Shown: positions 53,922 to 61,603 of the stretch, in pieces
Layout of the letters: the number at the start of each line of letters is the position of its first letter
How positions within the stretch are numbered: position 1 is the stretch's first letter
DNA from: Pedobacter sp. MC2016-15
GTDB taxonomy: Bacteria > Bacteroidota > Bacteroidia > Sphingobacteriales > Sphingobacteriaceae
Assembly: GCF_026239695.1 (NCBI RefSeq)
Contig: NZ_JAPIVS010000005.1
Span: 396,007 to 460,006, forward strand
Length of the DNA: 64,000 nt
Direction of reading: 5' to 3'
Made by a program: the position numbers and the translations under genes
The notes under the pieces: model-generated
Databases searched by the model: none
The model's input: the letters and a program-made list of their open reading frames with translations, nothing else
What the model was told of the DNA's origin: nothing

Positions 53922-55715
53922 TTATTTTTCAGCTTGCAGCACCTCTTCCTCAGCGAAACTTTCTTCGAGGATCATTCCGCCAATAGTCACATTACTTAGC
54001 GCGCCCGTTCTAAACCAAACCCTGAGTTCAGATTGAGATTGATGAATCTCTATGACCTGCCCATCACCATTTAATGCAATCATAGGATAGTAACCGTCAT
54101 CATAGTTTTGGCTGTCAGACCAATCAACACGGTTGGCTGCAGCTATCAGGTTACCTGTTTGATACCACAGTCCAATCTTAGCTTCTGACTGGTGCACAGC
54201 TAACACACGACCATTATCATCAAGCGCTATGCCTGGATAATAACCCTTATCGCATTTAGAGCTTGTTCCCCAGCTAATAGTTTTATCTGCATTGATCTGA
54301 CCTACTGACGACCAGAAAGTGGCAGTAGTATTCGATTGATGTATTTCTACCACCTGGTTATGGTTGTTAATAGCCACTCGAGGATGTATTCCGCTACCTT
54401 CATACTCATGGCTGTCACCCCAGTCGATCCTATCTGTACCTACAATTCCTACCCTGTAATATAACTTGGTAGCACCAGATCCCTGATGAACTTCTACAGC
54501 ATAGTTATTGTTATTGATGGCAATGCCTGGATACAATCCTGAATCGTATTTTACACTTCCTTTCCAATCTACATTGTTGTCACCGAGCTGACCAACATGA
54601 TACCACAGGGTGGAAGCAGACTGTGATTTATGAACTTCAACTGCTAAACCATTGTCGTTGAGTGCCACATCTGGTCCCCATCCCTGATCATACTTATGGC
54701 TGTCATTCCAGTTTGCAGTCACAGAACCGCTTCGGTACCACAAAGCAAGTTCCCTGTGCGATTGATGAACCTCGATACTTCCGGACCTGCTCAAGGCTAC
54801 AGCTGGCGAAGCACCCTGATCGTGTTTTTGACTTCCTCCCAGCGTAAGCAGGGGATAAGCGTAATAAGATGCGTAATCCACTACCAGATACATATAATCG
54901 TTAATTCCACAGACATTATATGCGATCCAGAAGTATCCATCTTCGCCCCATCCTGTTCCCCATGAATTCTTACACTTCCAGGCTTGTAATTGCTCACTGT
55001 AACCTACTACTGATACAGCATGATAACCTTCTAAATTTGTACTTGTTGGCGAGTAAACTCCTTTTTTATAGGAATAGAAATCGCTGTAAACGGCGAAGGT
55101 GGTTACCAATGCACCTCTGCTGCTCAACCATTCTTTCATGTAGTCGGTCGAGGTTGTTCCCTGATAAGTTTCAACTTTTGTACGTAATTGTGATTCGTCT
55201 GAATGTACATTGCAGGTTTGATTACCGGCATCATAAGGAAAAGCATTCCATGTGATGGCACCTGTAGATTTGCAGTAGTCCAAAGCCTGGCTTACCCATG
55301 TACCAGTAGCGCAATCACCTCCGCATCCGCAAAAGAATACATCTGCTGGTGAAAGTCTTGGCAGCGCATAGCCACCCTCGTCATTTTGTGGTAGTTTGGT
55401 CTGTAATCTTAAGGTGGTTTCTAAGGTTGCTGTTACAGCAAATGCGACGCAGGAGCCACATTGCCCCTGGTCTTCAACGGGGTTAACATAGTTGGATCCG
55501 GCCATGTTTGTCAGATCGCTTTCTTCAGGAAAAGAAAAATCAAGTTTTTGATCGGTGTCATCTACTCTTTCTTCTGGTTCGGGAATACATCCCAGGCGAA
55601 GACGACGCGCCGAATCAGATAATTTGTTGATAGAGGTCGGACCGGCTTCCCAGTTCGCACCGTTTGACTTTAATTCTTCCTGGAGCCTTTTAAGCTCGTT
55701 TGAGTTTAGTGCCAT
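53922..55715 (-). CDS. Papain-like (C1) protease with six-repeat C-terminal propeller
   Basis: 597 residues. Residues 1-60 resemble the short pro-segment of bacterial C1 proteases (LKSNGANWEAGPTSINKLSD). Catalytic residues are Gln83, Cys89 (QGQCGSCVAFA), His232 (GYHAVSVVGYS) and Asn250 (CKNSWGTGWG). Residues about 295-575 hold six repeats of 45-50 residues with the pattern DxGxxPxVALxxxGxxVExHQS, the His lying at 317, 362, 410, 459, 508 and 558. This predicts a six-bladed propeller, possibly a carbohydrate-binding one. No signal peptide is visible, so export by another route or intracellular action is open. Confidence 0.88.
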   Translation of the reverse strand: MALNSNELKRLQEELKSNGANWEAGPTSINKLSDSARRLRLGCIPEPEERVDDTDQKLDFSFPEESDLTNMAGSNYVNPVEDQGQCGSCVAFAVTATLETTLRLQTKLPQNDEGGYALPRLSPADVFFCGCGGDCATGTWVSQALDYCKSTGAITWNAFPYDAGNQTCNVHSDESQLRTKVETYQGTTSTDYMKEWLSSRGALVTTFAVYSDFYSYKKGVYSPTSTNLEGYHAVSVVGYSEQLQAWKCKNSWGTGWGEDGYFWIAYNVCGINDYMYLVVDYASYYAYPLLTLGGSQKHDQGASPAVALSRSGSIEVHQSHRELALWYRSGSVTANWNDSHKYDQGWGPDVALNDNGLAVEVHKSQSASTLWYHVGQLGDNNVDWKGSVKYDSGLYPGIAINNNNYAVEVHQGSGATKLYYRVGIVGTDRIDWGDSHEYEGSGIHPRVAINNHNQVVEIHQSNTTATFWSSVGQINADKTISWGTSSKCDKGYYPGIALDDNGRVLAVHQSEAKIGLWYQTGNLIAAANRVDWSDSQNYDDGYYPMIALNGDGQVIEIHQSQSELRVWFRTGALSNVTIGGMILEESFAEEEVLQAEK

Positions 55716-55905
55716 ACATTAATAGGGTTTTAAGATTTGGTTACAAAGCTTCAAGATTTAGCGCTTTGTAGATAGCCCATTTGACCCAAAAACGTCTGGC
55801 TGATAAATATTTAACCTCTATTCAAAAAATCATCTGTGATCCTTCCGGGCTTCAAATTTTGTTCAGTTTCTTCATAGAATTTTGATATTATTAGAGAGTG
55901 GTTTC

Positions 55906-56802
55906 TTAATTGACTTCTATTTCGCTTTCTCCTTTAAGCTCCTGATAGAGCATTCCTTCATGCGCTAGCTCTTCAATTTTCGTTACACACATTGCCCTAA
56001 CCAGATCCACAAAAGAAGATACCCGGTCAAACAATATCTGGGCATCATGCGCGGAAACCGAAAAACCATCACCATAGCGGGAGCCGGAATAACTTCTCAA
56101 TAGTAAGTTAAATACTTCTTCGTCCTGCGGACTTCCTGTTAGAAATGTTTTAATTGGCCTGTCAGAAAAGGAACAACATAAGCACAACATGCGCAGCAGA
56201 TTGTGGATTTCAGAACGGTATGCCAGGTGAACTCTGAGCAGCAGAATACAGCATTGTTCAACTACCTGATGAAGCATGAAAGTGCATACATTGAAGTCCT
56301 TACTGTTTAGACATTGAGATGCTCCACGGAAGAATCCTTCAGCCAGCGGCATACGGTGATCGAAATGTTTTTGTGCCTTTTGCGCTGAAAGAGTAGGTAT
56401 AAACTTATTGCTGAAATCAAAGTGCGTCATACCATCATGGCTGTATAGTAGCTGGCCGCTGGTATAGACGGTCTTAAAAAACCTGTTGTTTAATTTAATT
56501 GCCTCTAATATGGTATCCCGGCTATGAGTAATAATAGAAACAGTACCATGGTTGTAATACACATTACAAAATTCCTGTACTTCATGATCAATACGGGTTG
56601 CAGTAGCTGTAACCATCAGTAGACAGTAATTACAATCGTAGTTGTTCTGATGATCTTTAAAACAACCATTTGATTCTAAAAGGTGGTTTGTTTTAGCGAA
56701 GCAGAAAAGCTGTAAAGGTTTAAATTTATCGACGAGACGCTGAACAAACTTTTTGAAATGGTATGTCTGCTGATCCGCTGCTTTTTGAATTTGCATTTCC
56801 AT
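55906..56802 (-). CDS. HEPN-domain protein with divergent nucleotidyltransferase-like N terminus
   Basis: 298 residues. Residues about 150-290 form a HEPN domain: helices around CLNSKDFNVCTFMLHQVVEQC and AYRSEIHNLLRML, ending RYGDGFSV. The R-x3-H spacing (RSEIH) differs from the R-x4-6-H of active HEPN ribonucleases, so catalysis is doubtful. Residues about 15-130 resemble a degenerate nucleotidyltransferase fold without the GSxxxxxxD triad. Such two-domain proteins are common in Bacteroidota; their role is unknown. A strong hairpin lies in the 5' leader (56861-56948). Confidence 0.75.
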   Translation of the reverse strand: MEMQIQKAADQQTYHFKKFVQRLVDKFKPLQLFCFAKTNHLLESNGCFKDHQNNYDCNYCLLMVTATATRIDHEVQEFCNVYYNHGTVSIITHSRDTILEAIKLNNRFFKTVYTSGQLLYSHDGMTHFDFSNKFIPTLSAQKAQKHFDHRMPLAEGFFRGASQCLNSKDFNVCTFMLHQVVEQCCILLLRVHLAYRSEIHNLLRMLCLCCSFSDRPIKTFLTGSPQDEEVFNLLLRSYSGSRYGDGFSVSAHDAQILFDRVSSFVDLVRAMCVTKIEELAHEGMLYQELKGESEIEVN

Positions 56803-56860
56803 ATATTCTCATTTTAGTTGGTACACACTATAAATGAGTCTTGATCGGATTGGCTGACAC

Positions 56861-56948
56861 AATAAATGTGGGGGCTGCCAACCGTGGGAACATATAAAGT
56901 TTCTGACGCCTTACGTGACACGGAATTACAGCAGCCCCCACATCTATT
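56861..56948. repeat. Inverted repeat, 18-bp arms
   Basis: 56861-56878 and 56931-56948 pair with one mismatch; arms contain TGTGGGGGCTGC and GCAGCCCCCACA. A second stem CCGTG/CACGG (56882-56886 with 56919-56923) lies inside. Position is 60-145 bp upstream of the leftward HEPN gene start, so it may be a leader structure. Confidence 0.75.
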
Positions 56949-57263
56949 TCGAAGCACAAATATAGTACTTCTACACATAGACATGGGTCTTTCCTGCTGT
57001 CTTGCATCACGGCGTCAGAATATGTTCCGCAAGACTCTGAATAATTAATTAGTTGTTATGTCATCAGTGTTTTGTAACAGTAAATCTATGTCATCTAAAT
57101 TAACCTTAATATTTATAATAAAGAAATTTGTTTTTAAATTATTTAAGGGGCGGAGATCAAAGTCGTGATTTGTTTGGGTAGAATGATCCTTATCTTAGAT
57201 CATGAATGGGGTAGTGGTAAATCCATTACTAAATCAGGGGCTGGTAGAGATTTTTAGTACATG

Positions 57264-57394
57264 AAAAAAGGCTTTGTAGTATGTTTAAAAGGCCTTCAGA
57301 AGACCTTCAGAAGGCATTGGGTAGGGGTTGGATAGCCCCTTGGGCTTTCGAAGGCCTAAAAAAGGCCTTTTAAAGGGCTTACAAGGCTCTTTTT
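57264..57394. repeat. Imperfect palindrome with alternative pairings
   Basis: TTTAAAAGGCCTT (57284-57296) pairs perfectly with AAGGCCTTTTAAA (57362-57374). The overlapping AGGCCTTC (57290-57297) can instead pair with GAAGGCCT (57350-57357). Flanks AAAGGCTTTGTA and TTACAAGGCTCTTT extend the outer stem. Confidence 0.75.
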
Positions 57395-57604
57395 AGGATT
57401 ATTGATGGGTATAACCAGAATGCCAGAATTCCAAAATCAAAGCTGTTTCAATAGCCCTTCCTAAACATGATTGAGCAATATCTATCTTGGTCACGGACAA
57501 CGATGTTTGATCTGGAATTTTTTTTAGTTTATCTTTGTAGGCAACTCGGCCACTGTCTATTATCCTCAGACTTTATGATGGAAATTGCAGTATTTCAAGT
57601 GCAT

Positions 57605-57815
57605 GTATCGTTCGTATACTGGTCGTATACTGGTTTGTATTGGAACGGTGTTGAGACACTATTGGAACGGCGTTAGAACACGGTTGAGACGCAGTTGGAA
57701 CGTACTTGAAACGGGTATAGACCTCTCAACGCTGTTCTAGAGCACTTCCAAGGATGTTTTAAGCCCTTTCCAATATACAACAGTATACGACCAGTACCTA
57801 AACGGTATACGATCC
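57605..57815. repeat. Large imperfect palindrome, same family as 50.9-kb element
   Basis: The left arm runs GTATCGTTCGTATACTGG, then CGTATACTGGTTTGTATTGG, then TTGGAACGGTGTTGAGAC. The reverse complement of the right arm (57720-57815) reads ATCGTATACC, GGTCGTATACTGTTGTATAT and TTGGAAAGGGCTTAAAAC, about 70% alike over some 100 bp by eye. The left arm also has internal TTGGAACG direct repeats at about 20-bp spacing. Confidence 0.75.
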
Positions 57816-57844
57816 ACATCACTAATCTACAGATGAAGGTTAAA

Positions 57845-58522
57845 TTAGTCCTTTGGAAAATTAATATCCTCTTTCACCTGTTGTATTTGTTGCGTATGCC
57901 GATTGGTGTGAGCAGAAATAAGTAAGATCAATTGATACGCATCATAAGTGCCGATAGGTAGTACAGATACATGATTGCGCAGATCGTCCTTTGTATTTTT
58001 AACAAACAATATTAGCTTCTCACGATTTTCTTCAAAAGACTCCATTGCTTCATTCCATGTTTTATATGGCGAATTTGCCGGTTCTAAAGCTGAGAAAGTA
58101 TTTGACTTGTGCGTACGGTCTTTCACGGCATTGATGAGCTCCCGATCATTAAATTTGATTTGTTCTCTTTTTTCAGGGTTTGCTGGTTGCTTCAATGATT
58201 CCTCCACTATCGCCCACAGCGTTGTTTCTGCCGCTGCAATATGTTTCACACATTCTTCGATACTCCATTTTTCGGTATCCCCCTTAAAAGTGATCTGGTT
58301 ATTTTTCAGATTTCTGATAGCACGGAAAAGCTCTGACTTTGTTTCTTCCAGAAATTTTATGGCATCTTCCCTTTCTTGTGCACTGAGAGAATTTTGGTTA
58401 GTTGTAGCTGGTAATGTCATAGTATCTTTTTTTTGCTGGTTAGTAGTTTTTTGCTGGGCGTTGGCATCGAAGGTGACAAGGCACAATATTGAAAGTAAAA
58501 CTTTGATCGTCGTGTTTCTCAT
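57845..58522 (-). CDS. DinB family protein with signal peptide
   Basis: 225 residues from the Met at 58522 (MRNTTIKVLLSILCLVTFDANAQ), a signal peptide; the longer frame to 58582 is rejected because a -7 box (58554-58561) lies within it. A four-helix-bundle DinB/DUF664 domain covers about 55-220, with metal-ligand candidates His in EECVKHIAAAE and the AHTNRHTQQI pair near the C terminus. DinB-like proteins are metal-dependent hydrolases or thiol transferases; the exported location is less usual. Divergent from the AraC gene. Confidence 0.83.
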   Translation of the reverse strand: MRNTTIKVLLSILCLVTFDANAQQKTTNQQKKDTMTLPATTNQNSLSAQEREDAIKFLEETKSELFRAIRNLKNNQITFKGDTEKWSIEECVKHIAAAETTLWAIVEESLKQPANPEKREQIKFNDRELINAVKDRTHKSNTFSALEPANSPYKTWNEAMESFEENREKLILFVKNTKDDLRNHVSVLPIGTYDAYQLILLISAHTNRHTQQIQQVKEDINFPKD

Positions 58523-58553
58523 GAGAATATTAGGCTTAAAATGTTTCTTATCA

Positions 58554-58561
58554 CAAATGTA
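58554..58561 (-). promoter_or_regulatory. Candidate -7 box TACATTTG of DinB gene
   Basis: Exact TAnnTTTG match on the minus strand, 31 bp upstream of the chosen DinB start. No -33 box found at standard spacing. Confidence 0.4.
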
Positions 58562-58609
58562 TTGGCCAAATTTTAATTTCACGGGGTGTTATATAGACAA
58601 CTTCATGGG

Positions 58610-58640
58610 TTGATTTGGACATTTCAAAGAATTATCTTTA
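58610..58640 (+). promoter_or_regulatory. Candidate promoter of DJ-1/AraC gene
   Basis: TTG (58610-58612) followed after 20 bp by TATCTTTA (58633-58640, 7 of 8 matches to TAnnTTTG), 16 bp before the ATG at 58657. This also argues against the longer frame starting at 58615. Confidence 0.4.
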
Positions 58641-58656
58641 TCTAAAAACAAATTAT

Positions 58657-59640
58657 ATGAAACACCTGACCATTGTCGTTCCCGATGGAGAAAATAACCT
58701 GAGCAGCATAGTTGGCGCTCTTAAAATATTCACAAGGGCAAATACCTATCAAAAAGAATCAGGCAGGAGAGAGGTATTTCAAATTGAGCTGGCGGGCACT
58801 TCGGATGAAGTTGAATTCTATGGTGGATTGTTCATTGCCAGACCAAATAAGCACATCACTGACATCCGTAAGACTGACCTTGTCATCATACCATCACTCA
58901 ATCATAATTACCAGGAAGCAATAGAAGCTAATGGAAAGTTGATAGATTGGATTGGTAAACAATATCGCAATGGCGCCAGCATTGCCAGTATATGTACTGG
59001 TGCATTCCTGTTGGCAGAAGCGGGATTGCTGGATGGGAAAAGTTGTTCAACCCACTGGTCGGCGGCTGATCGGTTAAAGCAGCTATATCCGAAGATCGAC
59101 TTACGAACAGACCAGCTGATTACGGATGAACAGGGTATCTACACCAACGGAGGCGCATATTCATTCTTGAATTTGATACTTTATCTTGTCGAAAAGTACT
59201 ATGACCGTGAGACCGCGATCTTTTGCTCAAAGGTTTTTCAAATTGAAATGGACAGGAACAACCAATCATCTTTTATCATTTTCAACGGACAGCGGTTACA
59301 TGGTGACGAAATGATCAAAGATGCACAGGCTTATATTGAAGGTAAGCTGCAAGAAAAAATTTCCATCGAAGACCTCGCAGCCACCTATGCCATTGGCAGG
59401 CGAAATTTTGACCGTCGTTTCATCAAAGCCACAGGAAATACACCTAACGAATACGCACAGCGGGTAAAAGTAGAAGCTGCAAAAAAAGCTTTTGAGACAA
59501 GTCGAAAGAGCATTAACGAAGTAATGTACGAGGTCGGTTATTCCGATCTTAAGGCATTCCGTGAAGTATTTAGGAAAATCACCGGGATGTCCCCGCTGGA
59601 ATACCGGAACAAGTATAACAAGGACGCCATGTATGGTTAG
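58657..59640 (+). CDS. DJ-1/PfpI-domain AraC family regulator
   Basis: 327 residues from the ATG at 58657. Residues about 1-190 form a class I glutamine-amidotransferase/DJ-1-like domain with the nucleophile-elbow SICTGAFLLAEAGLL. Residues about 225-325 carry two AraC helix-turn-helix motifs (ISIEDLAATYAIGRRNFDRRFIKATG and the final block ending MSPLEYR). This is the layout of GlxA/FtrA-type regulators. It is divergent from the DinB gene and probably regulates it or itself; the ligand is unknown. Confidence 0.92.
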   Translation: MKHLTIVVPDGENNLSSIVGALKIFTRANTYQKESGRREVFQIELAGTSDEVEFYGGLFIARPNKHITDIRKTDLVIIPSLNHNYQEAIEANGKLIDWIGKQYRNGASIASICTGAFLLAEAGLLDGKSCSTHWSAADRLKQLYPKIDLRTDQLITDEQGIYTNGGAYSFLNLILYLVEKYYDRETAIFCSKVFQIEMDRNNQSSFIIFNGQRLHGDEMIKDAQAYIEGKLQEKISIEDLAATYAIGRRNFDRRFIKATGNTPNEYAQRVKVEAAKKAFETSRKSINEVMYEVGYSDLKAFREVFRKITGMSPLEYRNKYNKDAMYG

Positions 59641-59687
59641 TTCAAAGATTGTATATCAGGGATACTTTTAGCTTTTTAAAGTAAGAT

Positions 59688-59777
59688 GTTAAAAATGGTG
59701 AATGTTAAGTGATATAAGTAATTTCCCTTTGAGTCAATTGAACCATTTATGAGCCAATTGGAACGTAAACAGTTCCA
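59688..59777 (+). repeat. 90-bp direct repeat, copy R1
   Basis: Matches 61311-61400 at about 84 of 90 positions with no gaps. It ends in an ATG frame encoding MSQ-x-ERKQFQ in both copies, so it may be a gene 5' end with its upstream region. Confidence 0.85.
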
Positions 59778-59816
59778 GTTACTCTTGCCTTTGATTTCCT
59801 ATATACTTTTCTCGAA

Positions 59817-59940
59817 GCTTGCTCGTAGTGAGTGCGTACTGGGTACGATCTGCCTACAATCCACCTCCGTTTATTGGGCTAAAAAACGCTGGTGGACCGT
59901 AGGCAGTAGGCACTCATATCGCTATCACCCCGAGCAAGCC
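59817..59940. repeat. Imperfect palindrome
   Basis: CTGCCTACAATCCACC (59850-59865) pairs with GGTGGACCGTAGGCAG (59891-59906) at 14 of 16 positions. Outer arms GCTTGCTCG...GAGTGCGTACTG and AGTAGGCACTC...CGAGCAAGC extend it with mismatches. Confidence 0.7.
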
Positions 59941-60122
59941 TCCCGTAAACATCGACTCTAACGGATAATAAACTAGCGGAACTCCTCAGCAAGTATCTGA
60001 ATAGAACCTGAAATATGATATTGACAAATTGAAGTAAGAGAATGTATTCTCAAATAACAGGATTCAGTTTGTTGATCGGTATCGCGATTTTATTTGTGAG
60101 AAAATGTTAACTATTTTTGAGT

Positions 60123-60434
60123 ATGAATACGGCAGTCCAAAACAAACAATCATTACTATACTTACTGAAAGCCAATGGCCACAAGTTAAGATCTTTTGGT
60201 GTTTTGAACATGAGTTTGTTTGGATCATTTATCACTGGTGAAATTCATCAAGCTAGTGATGTCGATCTATTAGTTGAATTCGACACGAAGCAAAAGAGCT
60301 ATGATAATTTCATAGATTTGTCTTTCTTCCTTGAAGATCTACTAGGCAGGAGGGTTGAAATTATCACACCACAATCCCTCAGCAAATATATTGGCCCAAA
60401 TATTTTAAAGCAAGTCGAACATGTTGCCTTCTAA
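60123..60434 (+). CDS. MNT-type nucleotidyltransferase (antitoxin of MNT/HEPN pair)
   Basis: 103 residues from the ATG at 60123 (a TTG lies two codons upstream). The minimal nucleotidyltransferase signature is LFGSFITGEIHQASDVDLLVEF, with GSF and the DxD pair. In MNT/HEPN pairs such as MntA-HepT this protein AMPylates the HEPN toxin and so neutralises it. The following partner overlaps by 14 bp but is cut short after 25 codons (60421-60498). The 3' end KQVEHVAF is typical. The antitoxin seems intact but has lost its partner. Confidence 0.88.
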   Translation: MNTAVQNKQSLLYLLKANGHKLRSFGVLNMSLFGSFITGEIHQASDVDLLVEFDTKQKSYDNFIDLSFFLEDLLGRRVEIITPQSLSKYIGPNILKQVEHVAF

Positions 60435-60498
60435 TGTTAGATGGTTAAAGCATATTTTAGATGAAACTCATTCGTACCTGATTTTACAAACGGACTAA
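60421..60498 (+). pseudogene. Truncated HEPN (HepT/DUF86-like) toxin remnant
   Basis: Reading frame of 25 codons: MLPSNVRWLKHILDET, then HSYLILQTD and a stop. The start overlaps the MNT gene by 14 bp, the usual arrangement. The first 16 residues resemble the N terminus of HepT/DUF86 proteins; the catalytic R-x4-6-H helix is missing. AT-rich palindromic DNA replaces the rest of the gene. Confidence 0.6.
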
Positions 60499-60768
60499 TA
60501 AGGACGATGTAATTAATTGATTCAATTTTTGCGGATCGTTAATCCATATAGTTTGCTGAATTATTTTTGTATGTATATTACAGTGTGAAAATTTTATTTT
60601 AATATTTTTATACATATCTAAAAGAAAATATAGTATGTAACTCATCTTAAAATCAAATAATAAAGAGAGTCTCGCTAAAATCGTCACATTAGCTAAAAAG
60701 TTAAACGTAGTGATTGTGAAGAAAGATGGTGACTCACAAAATACAAAAAGGGATGCTCTCATATTTCC

Positions 60769-60945
60769 TTCGTATCTCGTTCGTGTTTTGGTTTGTGTTG
60801 CTATAATACTGGGATATAGTTCCTTAATCGTTGGTGTATAGTTAGTATATCCGTTTGATATACCAACTATACACCAACAATATCCGAAGGATATCGCGAC
60901 ACAAAGCGAAATACGACCAATATACGAACAATACCAAAACAGTAA
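60769..60945. repeat. Large palindromic element, 21-bp core
   Basis: Core arms 60831-60851 and 60857-60877 pair at 20 of 21 positions (TTGGTGTATAGTTAGTATATC with GATATACCAACTATACACCAA). The left outer arm has TTCGTATCTCGTTCGTG and TTTTGGTTTGTGTTG; the reverse complement of the right arm has GTTCGTATATTGGTCGTA, the same words as in the 50.9 and 57.6 kb elements. Confidence 0.8.
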
Positions 60946-61310
60946 ATGATCCTGATAAGATGTAAAGCATGCTAAAATTGCGACACCCATCCATTCTAAA
61001 ACGGCTATAAATCTAGAAAACCTAGATGATACTCAGTTACTTGCTCGGGTAACCTTGCCTAGATCTCTACTCTATACTAAAACAATAAACGATTAGTACT
61101 TATACGGTATACGATCTTAAAAAGTGATTATTTAAGCTAAGTCACTATTCCGATCCATTCTTAATCTGCTAGTAATTACGAATTCCTACAAAATCTGCAT
61201 CCCATTTAGCCAAGGCTCGACTAACCTTGCTTTGATTTTCGCTGTACTTTTAACGAACTGCCGGCATGGACAGATTATTTCGACAAGTTTTGGCTTTCTA
61301 AACTGAAAAA

Positions 61311-61400
61311 GTTAAAAAAGGTGAATGTTAAGTGATATAAGTAATTTCCCTTTGACTCAATTGACCCAATTATGAGCCAATCAGAACGTAAACAGTTCCA
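61311..61400 (+). repeat. 90-bp direct repeat, copy R2
   Basis: Second copy of 59688-59777. The frame from 61372 continues to MSQSERKQFQPDITFPYKTM and stops after 34 codons at 61476; it could be the start of a lost gene. The IS21 element begins 137 bp further on. Confidence 0.85.
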
Positions 61401-61603
61401 ACCCGACATCACCTTTCCTTATAAGACCATGTATATGAATAATTGGATAGCACGATTGGAGGATTTTATTACATGATAGGCAATGTATTGTTGCAAAATG
61501 CAGATATAGTAATGTAACCCCTCCTAAAAATCGGACTGTTACTTATCATCAGAATGTTGCCACTGATTCTCATTAAAATGTTGCCACCTAAAATTACAAT
61601 AAA

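Larger units (their letters stand above)
56803..57844. other. 1-kb gene-free region with three large dyads
   Basis: Between the HEPN and DinB genes. Contains dyads at 56861-56948, 57264-57394 and 57605-57815, each described separately, joined by AT-rich DNA. Short open frames (57467-57676 and others) lack coding character. No tRNA or known RNA fold was recognised. Confidence 0.6.
59641..60122. other. Gene-free region with direct repeat R1 and a dyad
   Basis: 482 bp. Holds repeat R1 (59688-59777) and the imperfect palindrome 59817-59940. The frame 59749-59961 begins in R1 and runs through the palindrome, so it is not taken as a gene. Confidence 0.6.
60499..61536. other. Gene-free, palindrome-rich region up to IS21
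   Basis: 1038 bp. Contains the palindrome 60769-60945, a half-element near 61075-61121, repeat R2 (61311-61400) and a 34-codon frame from 61372. Open frames on the minus strand (60484-60990) run through the palindrome and are not accepted. Confidence 0.6.

Noticed and set aside
59749..59961. Rightward 70-codon frame
   Set aside because: Starts in direct repeat R1 and continues through an imperfect palindrome; more likely a gene fragment than a gene.
60484..60990. Leftward 168-codon frame
   Set aside because: It is translated through the 60769-60945 palindrome, has no recognisable domain and overlaps the HEPN remnant.
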